Shown here: positions 52,155 through 60,739 of the stretch, piece by piece
How positions within the stretch are numbered: the first letter of the stretch is position 1
How the letters are laid out: each line of letters begins with the position of its first letter
DNA from: Microvirga arvi
GTDB taxonomy: Bacteria > Pseudomonadota > Alphaproteobacteria > Rhizobiales > Beijerinckiaceae
Direction: 5' to 3'
Length of the DNA: 64,000 nt
Assembly (NCBI RefSeq): GCF_016892765.1
Contig: NZ_JAFEMD010000008.1
Location: forward strand, 1-64,000
The notes under the pieces: model-generated
The model's database searches: none
Told to the model about the DNA's origin: nothing
The model's input: the letters and a program-made list of their open reading frames with translations, nothing else
Program-made: the position numbers and the translations under genes

Positions 52155-53930
52155 AGGCCCAGCCTCGTCCTGATCGGCCGCCACGATGTCATCCGCTTCC
52201 TCGACGGAGGACAGAACGGGTTCGCGGGGAGCGTCGGGCACGGCGGCGAACATGGCCCGGGCGATCTCCTGCTCACCCATCACGATCCGGGTCGCGCCGC
52301 ATTTCATGACGTGCTCCTCCTGGGCGAAGGAGTGGGCACGGACGATGATCGGCAGGTCCGGGTTGATCCGGCGGGCCTGCTCGACCACCTGGCCGCTCTC
52401 GAAAGCGTCTGGAATGGCGACCAGCAGGCAGCGGGCTTGCCTGATATTGGCGGCGGCCGCCACGTCGGGATCGGCGGCGTTGCCGACGATGACGTCAAGA
52501 CCGTCCTTTTGCAGCTCGGCGCCGAGCTGCTCCTTGTTGGTCTCGATGACGAGGAGGGGTGCCCCGATCGAGGCCATCTTGCGGCTGATGTATTTGCCGA
52601 CCCGGCCATGGCCGACGAGCACCACGTGATCGGTGAGAGACGTGACCGGAAGCGGCCCCCGCGCGGCGGCTGCGGCGGCTTCTTCTGCGGCGACGGCTTC
52701 CTTCTCGGCGGCGGCAGCTTCCGCCTTCGCCTGGGCTCTGACGGTGTCCCGCTTCGCAAACCACCGGTCCAGCAGGGTGAAAAGGAACGGGTTCATCAGG
52801 ATCGACAGGATCGCGCCTGCGAGGATCAGGTCGCGTCCCTTTTCGGGCAATATCTGAAGACCGACGCCCAAGCCCGCGAGAATGAAGGAGAACTCGCCGA
52901 TCTGGGCGAGGCTCGCGGCGATGGTCAGCGCAGTCGAGTTCGGGTGTCCGAAAAGCCGGACGATGGCGAAGGCGGCGAGCGACTTGCCCACGACGATGAT
53001 CAGGAAAGTCGCAACGACGGGGCCGAAATTGTTGACCAGGATCATCGGGTCGAACAGCATGCCGACCGAGACGAAGAACAGGACCGCGAAGGCGTCCCGA
53101 AGGGGCAGGGTTTCGGAAGCCGCCTGATGGCTGAGCTCCGACTCGCTCAGGACCATGCCGGCAAAGAAGGCTCCAAGGGCGAAGGACACGCCGAAGAGCT
53201 CGGCCGCACCGAAGGCTGCCCCCAGCGCGATGGCGAGAACCGCCAGGCGGAAGAGCTCGCGCGAGCCGGTGTGGGCAACGTAGTGAAGGATCCAAGGAAT
53301 GACCCGGCGGCCGACGATCAGCATGACCGCCACGAACGCGATGACTTTGCCCAGGGTCAGTCCGAGGGAGATCACGATGGATTCGAGATCGGCCGAGGCA
53401 CTGGAGGTGGCATTCGCAAAGGCCGGCAGCAGCACCAGCGTCAGCACCATGGCCAGATCTTCCACGATCAGCCAGCCGACGGCGATATGGCCGCGCTCGG
53501 TCTCGACGAGCCGGCGCTCCTGCAGGGCCCGCAGCAGCACGACCGTACTGGCGACCGAGAGGGCCAGGCCGAAGACGATGCCGCCGCCGATGGTCCAGCC
53601 CATGAGCCAGGCGACGCCCATGCCCAGCACGGTGGCGCTGGCGATCTGCACGACGGCGCCGGGAATGGCGATGGCGCGGACCGAGAGGAGATCCTTCAAC
53701 GAGAAATGAAGTCCGACGCCGAACATGAGCAGAATGACGCCGATTTCCGCCAGCTGGTTGGCGAGCCCCTGGTCCGCCACGTAGCCGGGCGTGAAGGGTC
53801 CGGCGAGCACGCCAGCGAGCAGATAGCCGATGAGAGGGGAAAGGCGGAACCGATGTGCAACAGCGCCGAGAGCAAATGCCAGGACCAGGCCGATAACAAT
53901 GGTCGAAATCAGCGGCGTATGATGCGGCAT
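52053..53930 (-). CDS. Cation:proton antiporter with RCK domain (YbaL/KefB-like, CPA2)
   Basis: A 625-residue inner-membrane protein. About 12 transmembrane helices in the first ~390 residues, then an Ala/Glu-rich coiled linker (about 395-425), then an RCK N domain (about 430-550) with the nucleotide motif VLVGHGRVGKYI. Probably a potassium or sodium efflux antiporter gated by nucleotide binding. AGGAG lies 6 nt before ATG 53930; the longer frame is rejected. The C-terminal tail overlaps the monooxygenase gene on the opposite strand. Confidence 0.93.
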   Translation of the reverse strand: MPHHTPLISTIVIGLVLAFALGAVAHRFRLSPLIGYLLAGVLAGPFTPGYVADQGLANQLAEIGVILLMFGVGLHFSLKDLLSVRAIAIPGAVVQIASATVLGMGVAWLMGWTIGGGIVFGLALSVASTVVLLRALQERRLVETERGHIAVGWLIVEDLAMVLTLVLLPAFANATSSASADLESIVISLGLTLGKVIAFVAVMLIVGRRVIPWILHYVAHTGSRELFRLAVLAIALGAAFGAAELFGVSFALGAFFAGMVLSESELSHQAASETLPLRDAFAVLFFVSVGMLFDPMILVNNFGPVVATFLIIVVGKSLAAFAIVRLFGHPNSTALTIAASLAQIGEFSFILAGLGVGLQILPEKGRDLILAGAILSILMNPFLFTLLDRWFAKRDTVRAQAKAEAAAAEKEAVAAEEAAAAAARGPLPVTSLTDHVVLVGHGRVGKYISRKMASIGAPLLVIETNKEQLGAELQKDGLDVIVGNAADPDVAAAANIRQARCLLVAIPDAFESGQVVEQARRINPDLPIIVRAHSFAQEEHVMKCGATRIVMGEQEIARAMFAAVPDAPREPVLSSVEEADDIVAADQDEAGPSAHMLRPEADADEAGGNAPEQGPLRQPTDEPGR

Positions 53931-54045
53931 CGGCTCTCCTTCGGACGGATTTTGGGGGATCGTTGTTCCCGATATGGGCGACCTGGGCTGTTCGGGCAAC
54001 CCTGAACGGTCTCGACGTTTGCCCTTTCACCGCTTATCTATAGTG

Positions 54046-54059
54046 GAACGAACTCGTTC
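54046..54059. promoter_or_regulatory. Palindrome upstream of sufA
   Basis: GAACGA-AC-TCGTTC, a perfect 6-bp inverted repeat 40 bp before sufA. It fits neither the Irr nor the alphaproteobacterial LexA site. It may be an operator for sufA or the divergent antiporter gene. Confidence 0.3.
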
Positions 54060-54098
54060 TGCCCGGGCCTTGAACCCGGCTGTCAGGAGAGAAGGCTT

Positions 54099-54479
54099 AT
54101 GGCTCTACCAGGCTTCAAGGTCGTGACCTTGACCGACGCGGCGGCGAACCGCGTCAAGGACATCATCAGTAAGGCGGACCGCTCCATCGTGGGCGTGCGC
54201 GTGGGCGTCAAGAACGGCGGCTGCGCCGGCATGTCCTACACCATGGAATATGCGGAAAGCGTCAACCCGCTCGACGAAGTCGTCGAGGACAAGGGCGTGA
54301 CCGTGCTCATCGATCCGAAGGCGGTGCTGTTCCTGCTCGGCACGGAGATGGATTTCCAGACGACCAAGATGTCGTCCCAGTTCGTCTTCAACAATCCCAA
54401 CCAGACGTCGGCCTGCGGCTGCGGCGAATCCGTCGCCATTACTCCCGCGACGCCGACAGCTCTTCAGCCGGCAGGCTAG
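54099..54479 (+). CDS. sufA: Fe-S assembly A-type carrier SufA
   Basis: A 126-residue A-type carrier that passes clusters from the SufBCD scaffold to target proteins. Cluster ligands are the Cys in NGGCAGMSY and the pair in TSACGCGES near the C-terminus. ATG follows AGGAGAGAAGGCTT. It is detached from the main suf block by the monooxygenase and antiporter genes, so it has its own promoter. The TfoX-like gene starts 3 bp after it. Confidence 0.96.
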   Translation: MALPGFKVVTLTDAAANRVKDIISKADRSIVGVRVGVKNGGCAGMSYTMEYAESVNPLDEVVEDKGVTVLIDPKAVLFLLGTEMDFQTTKMSSQFVFNNPNQTSACGCGESVAITPATPTALQPAG

Positions 54480-54482
54480 ACC

Positions 54483-54875
54483 ATGGATGCCGAAGCCATT
54501 CGCGACGTCTTCCGCGGCTTCGGTCCTGTTCAAATCCGCAGGATGTTCGGTGGTCAGGGGATCTATCAGGGCGAGCAGATGTTCGCCCTGGAGGCCTATG
54601 GCGAGCTGTACCTCAAGGCGGACGAGGAGAGCGTCGGGCTCTTCAAGGAACGAGGCTCCCGTCCCTTCACCTTCGAGATGCGGAACGGCCGCACGACCCT
54701 GACGAGCTACTGGCTCATCCCGGAATCGGCCCTGGACGATCCCGACGAGGCGCGGGACTTCGCGACCATGGCCTTAGGCGCAGCCGGGCGCGCCAAGGCC
54801 GGCAAGAGCCGGAAGGGCAGCAGGGCGGGATCGCCCAACAAGTCCCGTAAGCCTGCCGTCGAGCCGGTTACTTAG
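54483..54875 (+). CDS. TfoX/Sxy N-terminal domain protein
   Basis: A 130-residue protein matching the TfoX N-terminal domain (residues 1-95), with the signature RRMFGGQGIYQGEQMFALEAYGELYLKAD. The C-terminal TfoX domain is missing and is replaced by a Lys/Ser-rich basic tail. TfoX regulates competence in gammaproteobacteria; short alphaproteobacterial members are uncharacterised. It is coupled to sufA (3-nt gap) and its end overlaps the helicase gene on the other strand by 8 bp. Confidence 0.88.
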   Translation: MDAEAIRDVFRGFGPVQIRRMFGGQGIYQGEQMFALEAYGELYLKADEESVGLFKERGSRPFTFEMRNGRTTLTSYWLIPESALDDPDEARDFATMALGAAGRAKAGKSRKGSRAGSPNKSRKPAVEPVT

Positions 54876-56355
54876 CTTTCTTGACCGTCACCGGCCGCAT
54901 GAGGAAGGCCGGAACGTGATCGCCCAGGCCAATGACCCGCTCGTCATCGTCCTCGCGCCGCGAACGGCCCTGATAGCCACGATCCGGGGACCTCTCGCGG
55001 TCTGACCTGTCGCGTTCAGGCCGAGGCCTGCGGCTTGGCCGCTCCTCCCTTGGCTGCTCCTCCCGAGGGATCGGCGTGACGATGGGCGCCGCTTCCCTTG
55101 CGGTCTCCGGCATCTCGCGCGATCGTCCCGAAGACCGGACCTTGACCTTGCGCCCGCGTGACCGTTCCTCGCCTCGATCTCCACGTCCGCCGCGACGGCG
55201 CGAGGAGCCCTCGGATTGCGGACGTTCCGCCAGCGTCGGCCCCTGCCATTCGACCGGCTGACCGATCAGCTTCTCGATTGCAGCAAGCGACTTTTCATCG
55301 CCCGGCCCCACCAGCGTGAAGGACTGGCCGGCGCGCCCGGCCCGTCCCGTGCGGCCGATGCGGTGCACGTAATCCTCGGCATGGTGCGGGGTGTCGTAGT
55401 TGAACACGTGGCTGACGGCAGGGATATCCAGGCCCCGCGCCGCCACGTCGCTCGCCACCAGCAGGGGCATCTCGCCGCTACGGAAGCTGTCGAGGGCCGC
55501 CATACGGGCGTGCTGATCCATGTCACCATGAAGCGCCACCGCTGCGAAACCGTGCTTCTGCAGGGAGCGGTGGAGAACGGCCACATCGCGCTTGCGGTTG
55601 CAGAACACGATGGCGTTCTGCAGGTCCGTGGCGCCTCTGATCAGCTCCCGCAGCGTCTCGCGCTTTTCGAAATCCTCCCGGCCCGTCGCCACGAGGCGCT
55701 GGGTGATGGTCGAAGCCGTCGAGGCGGCTCGGGCGACCTCGACCTTCACGGGATTATGAAGGAAGGCGTCCGCCAGACGCTGGATCTCGGGTGGCATGGT
55801 CGCGGAGAAGAACAGGGTCTGCCGGGTGAAAGGCACGAGCTTCACGATGCGCTCGATGTCCGGGATGAAGCCCATGTCGAGCATCCGGTCGGCCTCGTCG
55901 ATCACGAGGAGCTCGACGCCCGTGAGCAGCAGCTTGCCGCGTTCGAAATGGTCGAGCAGGCGGCCCGGGGTCGCGATCAGCACGTCGACGCCGCGGGTGA
56001 TCTTGGCATCCTGGTCGCCGAAGGACACGCCGCCGATCAGCAAGGCGACGGAAAGCTTGTGATTGATCCCGTACTTGTCGAAGTTGTCCTCGACCTGTGC
56101 GGCGAGCTCGCGGGTCGGCTCGAGGATCAAGGTGCGCGGCATGCGCGCCCGGGCCCGGCCGGTTTCCAGCAGGGTGAGCATCGGCAGGGTGAAGGCCGCC
56201 GTCTTGCCGGTGCCGGTCTGGGCGATGCCCAGCACGTCGCGGCGGGCAAGCACATGGGGAATGGCCTGGGCCTGGATCGGCGTCGGCTCAGTGTAGCCTG
56301 CGCTGGCGACAGACTGTTGAACTTTCTCGCTAAGTCCGAGTTCGGCGAACGACAT
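54868..56355 (-). CDS. DEAD-box ATP-dependent RNA helicase (RhlE-like)
   Basis: A 495-residue RNA helicase. Motifs in order: Q motif GYTEPTPIQAQAIP, Walker A AQTGTGKT, PTRELA, DEAD in VIDEADRMLD, SAT in FFSATMPPE, and HRIGRTGRAGR. After residue ~375 the tail is Arg/Glu/Pro-rich low complexity, suited to RNA binding. It resembles RhlE, which takes part in rRNA maturation or the degradosome in cold conditions; the exact paralogue is uncertain. Divergent from the next hydrolase. Confidence 0.94.
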   Translation of the reverse strand: MSFAELGLSEKVQQSVASAGYTEPTPIQAQAIPHVLARRDVLGIAQTGTGKTAAFTLPMLTLLETGRARARMPRTLILEPTRELAAQVEDNFDKYGINHKLSVALLIGGVSFGDQDAKITRGVDVLIATPGRLLDHFERGKLLLTGVELLVIDEADRMLDMGFIPDIERIVKLVPFTRQTLFFSATMPPEIQRLADAFLHNPVKVEVARAASTASTITQRLVATGREDFEKRETLRELIRGATDLQNAIVFCNRKRDVAVLHRSLQKHGFAAVALHGDMDQHARMAALDSFRSGEMPLLVASDVAARGLDIPAVSHVFNYDTPHHAEDYVHRIGRTGRAGRAGQSFTLVGPGDEKSLAAIEKLIGQPVEWQGPTLAERPQSEGSSRRRGGRGDRGEERSRGRKVKVRSSGRSREMPETAREAAPIVTPIPREEQPREERPSRRPRPERDRSDRERSPDRGYQGRSRREDDDERVIGLGDHVPAFLMRPVTVKKAK

Positions 56356-56538
56356 GAATGCTAATTACCGTTGGGGCTAGGCGCGCTCTTAGGTGCCGGC
56401 CGCGCTCTACGGCAACAAACAGGCGCGAGTCTGGTTTCACCTGAGGTTCTTGCTCAAGTTTAGGGTGGCGGGACCATAGGATAAGCTATGGGCTTGTCAA
56501 TCCAAGGAATTTGCCGAAGGGCAGAGAAGGAAGCTTTG

Positions 56539-57237
56539 ATGGCCGAAACACTCGTATTGATTCCCGGTCTGGCCTGCACCTCCCGTCTCTTCGAGCCGCA
56601 GATCGCAGCCTTGTCGGAAGAACGCACCATCCTGGTCGCGGATCATACCCGGGATGATTCGATCCCGGCCATCGCCGCCCGCCTGCTGCGTGAGACGCCC
56701 GACCGCTTTGCTCTCGCCGGGCTCTCCATGGGCGGATACGTCGCCCTGGAGGTCCTGCGGCAGGCGCCTGAGCGGGTGGCGAGGCTCGCTCTGCTCGACA
56801 CGAGCGCGCGCCCCGACTCGGTCGAGGCAAGCCAGGATCGCGAGCGGCTCATCGATCTGGCGGAGGCGGGGCGTTTCCAGGACATCCATTCCAAGCTCTG
56901 GCCGCGCCTGGTTCATCCCGACCGCCGGGCCGATCAGGCTCTGCAGGACATCGTGTTCGGCATGATGCAGGATACGGGACCTAAGGCTTATGGCCGGCAG
57001 CAGCGGGCCATCATGGCCCGGGCCGACTCGCGCCCGACGCTCCCAGGCATCGAGATTCCGACTCTGGTGCTCGTCGGGGAGGGCGATGCCATCACGCCGC
57101 CCGAGATCGCCCGGGAAATGGCCGAGATGATCGAGTGGGCTTCACTGGTGGTCGTGCCTGAGTCGGGACATCTATCGACCCTCGAGCAGCCAGAGCGGGT
57201 GACTCAGGCCCTCAAATTGTGGCTGGCCCAGGTTTAA
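56539..57237 (+). CDS. Alpha/beta hydrolase
   Basis: A 232-residue hydrolase. Nucleophile in GLSMGGYVA, acid in LVGEGDAIT, His in PESGHLSTLEQPE. It belongs to the large MenH/esterase-like group; substrate unknown. AAGGA lies 8 nt before ATG 56539, so that start is favoured over the one at 56488. Possible terminator-like hairpin downstream at 57332-57356. Confidence 0.85.
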   Translation: MAETLVLIPGLACTSRLFEPQIAALSEERTILVADHTRDDSIPAIAARLLRETPDRFALAGLSMGGYVALEVLRQAPERVARLALLDTSARPDSVEASQDRERLIDLAEAGRFQDIHSKLWPRLVHPDRRADQALQDIVFGMMQDTGPKAYGRQQRAIMARADSRPTLPGIEIPTLVLVGEGDAITPPEIAREMAEMIEWASLVVVPESGHLSTLEQPERVTQALKLWLAQV

Positions 57238-57331
57238 CCATGATTCCGTTCGCCTCTTGCGAAGCTCTTCGCGATCATGGTCAATGAATGGTTACCGATC
57301 CGGACAGAGGCGGCGAGGTAGGGCGATATTC

Positions 57332-57360
57332 TCCTTAAATGATTGTTATTTAAGGATTTT
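57332..57360 (+). terminator. Hairpin with T-rich tail after the hydrolase (terminator or operator)
   Basis: Perfect 9-bp inverted repeat TCCTTAAAT/ATTTAAGGA with a 7-nt loop, followed by TTTTATT. It is about 95 bp past the hydrolase stop and 180 bp before the OMP gene, so either role is possible. Confidence 0.45.
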
Positions 57361-57536
57361 ATTAGATCTCTGAATGGAAGGAAGAAGCTTCTGCCGTGAC
57401 GAATTCCGCGCGTTGGGCGGCAGGATTTTCGTCGGATCCGCGGTTCAGGTTCAGACTGTGGCAGGAAAGTGACAGACGCAAGGGCACGTCTGGGGTAAAA
57501 GCTAAGCCACATCCTTCTAACAGACGGACCAAACCA

Positions 57537-58178
57537 ATGAAAAAGATTCTCCTCTCCTCGGTTGCCTTGCTCGGCCTCGCCACTGGCGCTCTGGCTGCTG
57601 ACCTTCCGTCCCGCCGCGCTGCTCCGGCTCCGATCATCGCTGCCGTTCCGGTCTTCACCTGGACCGGCTTCTACGTCGGTGTGAACGCCGGCTACGGCTG
57701 GAGCAACAACGACTTCGACGCAGTCGACATCGCCGATGTGGACGATGACGGCGGCTTCGTCGGCGGCGCCCAGGTCGGCTACAACTACCAGATCGGCTCC
57801 TTCGTGGTCGGTCTCGAAGGCGACGTGCAGTACGCTGACTTCGGCGCTGACGGCACCTTCGACTTCGACGGCGACGGCGTCTTCACCGACGACTTCGACT
57901 CCAGCGACTGGTTCGGCACCGTGCGTGCTCGCGCCGGTGTGGCCTTCGACCGCGCCCTGATCTACGCCACCGGCGGCTTCGCCTTTGCGGACGACGCGAC
58001 TGGCTGGACCGTGGGCGGTGGTGTCGAGTACGCCTTCACCAACAACCTGTCGGCCAAGATCGAAGGCCTGTATGTCAGCCTCGACGGCGACGACGACGAC
58101 CTGTTCCCGGGCTTCGACAACGAGACCGACTTCGGTGTGGTCCGCGCGGGCCTGAACTTCCGCTTCGGCACCTACTAA
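57537..58178 (+). CDS. Outer-membrane beta-barrel protein (Omp25/porin-like)
   Basis: A 213-residue outer-membrane protein. Signal peptide 1-20 (cleavage after ALA), then ADLPSRRAAPAP, a start shared by many Hyphomicrobiales Omp25/31-family proteins, and FTWTGFYVGVNAGYGWSNNDF. Barrel strands alternate through the rest and it ends in VRAGLNFRFGTY. Loops are unusually Asp-rich (DVDDDGG, DGDDDD). Role likely envelope stability or passive transport. A strong terminator follows and a decayed copy lies 130 bp downstream. Confidence 0.92.
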   Translation: MKKILLSSVALLGLATGALAADLPSRRAAPAPIIAAVPVFTWTGFYVGVNAGYGWSNNDFDAVDIADVDDDGGFVGGAQVGYNYQIGSFVVGLEGDVQYADFGADGTFDFDGDGVFTDDFDSSDWFGTVRARAGVAFDRALIYATGGFAFADDATGWTVGGGVEYAFTNNLSAKIEGLYVSLDGDDDDLFPGFDNETDFGVVRAGLNFRFGTY

Positions 58179-58201
58179 GAGCCGTCGCCCACAACAGACA
58201 G

Positions 58202-58237
58202 AAAAAGGCCCGGGCAAACCCCGGGCCTTTTTCTTTT
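58202..58237 (+). terminator. Intrinsic terminator of the OMP gene
   Basis: A 13-bp stem AAAAAGGCCCGGG/CCCGGGCCTTTTT with a 5-nt loop, then CTTTT. Starts 24 bp after the stop. Confidence 0.93.
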
Positions 58238-58309
58238 GGACGATTCAACTTAACAGAGTCCCCTGACATCGGCGTTCAAGGCGCGAGCGAACAGGTCCGA
58301 GCGGCGCCT

Positions 58310-58603
58310 TTGATCGTGCCCCCATCATGCGACGGGAGTGCCGCCTTCGCGGATTGCGCTACCGAGTATGTTTTCACCGAACGCATGACGGCCCGTTTCG
58401 ACGGGACGGAGGAGCGGGTGGACTTTGAGCGCTCACGCCGAATCCGCCTTCACCAACACCTGACGGCGCATTGCAAACGCCATATCTGGTTCAATGAGTT
58501 CCGGTACGCGAACGCGTCATTCCTCTGCGATGCGTCCTATGGTTCCGACCCGGATTTCCCGATCGTTCACGTCGGGGTGAGCTGCCAATTCAGCAGATCC
58601 TGA
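58310..58603 (+). pseudogene. Decayed copy of the adjacent outer-membrane beta-barrel gene
   Basis: An open frame of 97 residues with no ATG at its start and no ribosome site. Three segments align in order with the intact OMP: AAFADCAT with FAFADDAT, TEYVFTERMTARFDG with VEYAFTNNLSAKIEG, and PDFPIVHVGVSCQF with TDFGVVRAGLNFRF. The copy lacks the residues that separate the first two in the intact protein, has an altered middle and has no recognisable N-terminal barrel. It is best read as a 3'-end remnant of a tandem duplicate. Confidence 0.55.
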
Positions 58604-58672
58604 CACCAAGTTGTCGTAGCGACACCAAGAGATCCGGCTTGTCCGGGCTTTTTGGTCTCGTGGTCGCTCAAC

Positions 58673-58699
58673 AAAAAAGCCGGAGCCCAAGGCTCCGGC
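58673..58699 (-). terminator. Intrinsic terminator of glnA
   Basis: On the minus strand GCCGGAGCC-TTG-GGCTCCGGC followed by TTTTTTG. It begins about 43 bp past the glnA stop. Confidence 0.9.
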
Positions 58700-58741
58700 G
58701 AAGGAAGGCTGCTGATCCGCAGCCGGGAGGATCTCTGTCCG

Positions 58742-60151
58742 TTAGACGGAGTAGTACATCTGGAACTCGACCGGATGCGGGGTCATCTCGAAGCGGGCGA
58801 CCTCGGTCATCTTCAGCTCGATGTAGCTGTCGATGAAGTCGTCGTTGAAGACGCCGCCGGCCTTCAGGAAGGCGCGGTCCTTGTCGAGGCTGGCGAGCGC
58901 TTCACGCAAGCTACCGCAGACGGTCGGGATCTTCTTCAGCTCGCGCGGAGGCAGGTCGTAGAGATCCTTGTCCATCGCCTGGCCGGGATCGATCTTGTTC
59001 AGGATGCCGTCGAGACCGGCCATCAGCATCGCCGCGAAGGCGAGGTACGGATTGGCGGTCGGATCGGGGAAGCGGACCTCGACGCGCTTGGCCTTAGGCG
59101 AAGTCGTCCACGGAATACGGCAGGAGGCCGAACGGTTGCGGGCCGAGTAGGCCAGCAGCACCGGAGCTTCGTAGCCCGGAACGAGACGCTTGTAGGAGTT
59201 CGTCGACGGGTTGGTGAAGGCGTTGAGCGCCTTGGCGTGCTTGATGATGCCGCCGATGTACCACAGGCACTCCTGGGACAGGTCGGCATATTTGTTGCCG
59301 GCAAACAGCGGCTTGCCGCCCTTCCAGAGGGACTGGTGGACGTGCATGCCCGAGCCATTGTCGCCGTAGACCGGCTTCGGCATGAAGGTGGCCGTCTTGC
59401 CGTAGGACTGGGCGACGTTATGGATGCAGTACTTGTAGATCTGCATCTCGTCGGCGGTGCGCACGAGGGTGTTGAACTTCGTGCCGAGCTCGTGCTGGGC
59501 GGAGGCCACCTCGTGGTGATGCTTCTCGACGGTCACGCCCATGGCCTTCATGGCCGCGAGCATCTCGCTGCGCATGTCCTGAGCGGAGTCCAGCGGGGGG
59601 ACCGGGAAGTAGCCGCCCTTGGTCGGGATGCGGTGACCGAGGTTGCCGCCCTCGTAAGGAGTGTCGCCGTTCGTCGGCAGCTCAGCCGCATCGAGCTTGA
59701 AGCCGGTGTTGTAGGGGTCGGCCATGAACTTCACGTCGTCGAAGATGAAGAACTCAGCCTCGGGGCCGACAAAGACCGTGTCGGCGATGCCAGTGGATTT
59801 CAGGTAGGCCTCGGCCTTCTTGGCGATGCCGCGCGGATCGCGGTTGTAGGGCTCGCCCGTGGCCGGCTCAAGAATGTCGCAGTTGATCGACATCGTGGAG
59901 GCCGCAAAGAACGGGTCCATCTGGGCTGTCGTCGGGTCGGGCATGAGGGTCATGTCGGACTCGTTGATCGCCTTCCAGCCCGCGATGGACGAGCCGTCGA
60001 ACATGATGCCGTCAGCGAACAGATCCTCGTCGACCATCGACACGTCGAAGGTCACATGCTGCCACTTGCCGCGCGGGTCCGTGAAACGGAAGTCGACGTA
60101 TTGAACGTCGTTGTCCTTGATCGCCTTGAGCACATCCTTGGCGGTCTGCAT
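58742..60151 (-). CDS. glnA: Glutamine synthetase type I
   Basis: A 469-residue enzyme making glutamine from glutamate, ammonia and ATP; the main ammonium assimilation step. Signatures are [18 protein letters not shown], the metal ligands in [25 protein letters not shown], and the ATP/Glu region NRSASCRIP. The adenylylation Tyr is residue 398 in KDLYDLPP, so it can be controlled by GlnE. It lies 69 bp after glnB on the same strand. Confidence 0.98.
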   Translation of the reverse strand: MQTAKDVLKAIKDNDVQYVDFRFTDPRGKWQHVTFDVSMVDEDLFADGIMFDGSSIAGWKAINESDMTLMPDPTTAQMDPFFAASTMSINCDILEPATGEPYNRDPRGIAKKAEAYLKSTGIADTVFVGPEAEFFIFDDVKFMADPYNTGFKLDAAELPTNGDTPYEGGNLGHRIPTKGGYFPVPPLDSAQDMRSEMLAAMKAMGVTVEKHHHEVASAQHELGTKFNTLVRTADEMQIYKYCIHNVAQSYGKTATFMPKPVYGDNGSGMHVHQSLWKGGKPLFAGNKYADLSQECLWYIGGIIKHAKALNAFTNPSTNSYKRLVPGYEAPVLLAYSARNRSASCRIPWTTSPKAKRVEVRFPDPTANPYLAFAAMLMAGLDGILNKIDPGQAMDKDLYDLPPRELKKIPTVCGSLREALASLDKDRAFLKAGGVFNDDFIDSYIELKMTEVARFEMTPHPVEFQMYYSV

Positions 60152-60220
60152 GGTCTTCTGATCCTCTTCTGCCCTTGAGAGTAGTCCTCGGCGTTTAAGC
60201 CTTGGCTTGGATAAGCGAGT

Positions 60221-60595
<375 letters not shown>

Positions 60596-60662
60596 TTAGC
60601 ACCCGCAGGAGGCGCCTTTCCATGACTTCATCGACTCAAAGGTGGCCATTTTGCCGACTTCA

Positions 60663-60679
60663 TGAGCATATTCTGCTCA
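60663..60679. promoter_or_regulatory. Palindrome between glnB and nnrDE
   Basis: TGAGCA-TATTC-TGCTCA is a perfect 6-bp inverted repeat in the shared upstream region of the divergent glnB and NAD(P)HX repair genes. Possible operator; the regulator is unknown. Confidence 0.35.
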
Positions 60680-60739
60680 AAATGTGTGCAGTTGCGAAAA
60701 AGCTCGCCAAATCCTGAAAAACGCGCCCATTTTGCTCTC

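Noticed and set aside
52311-54005. Plus-strand open frame of 564 codons opposite the antiporter
   Set aside because: Asp/Glu/Arg/Gln-rich mirror of a membrane protein gene; a shadow frame.
54046-54059. LexA box upstream of sufA
   Set aside because: Alphaproteobacterial LexA sites are GTTC-N7-GTTC direct repeats; this is GAAC-N6-GTTC.
57239-57284. Terminator formed by ACCATGAT/ATCATGGT after the hydrolase
   Set aside because: Loop is very long and no T-tract follows; the hairpin at 57332 fits better.
60690-60720. Sigma-54 promoter for glnB (TGGCGAGCTTTTTCGCA on the minus strand)
   Set aside because: The GG and GC pairs are 11 nt apart; sigma-54 needs 10.
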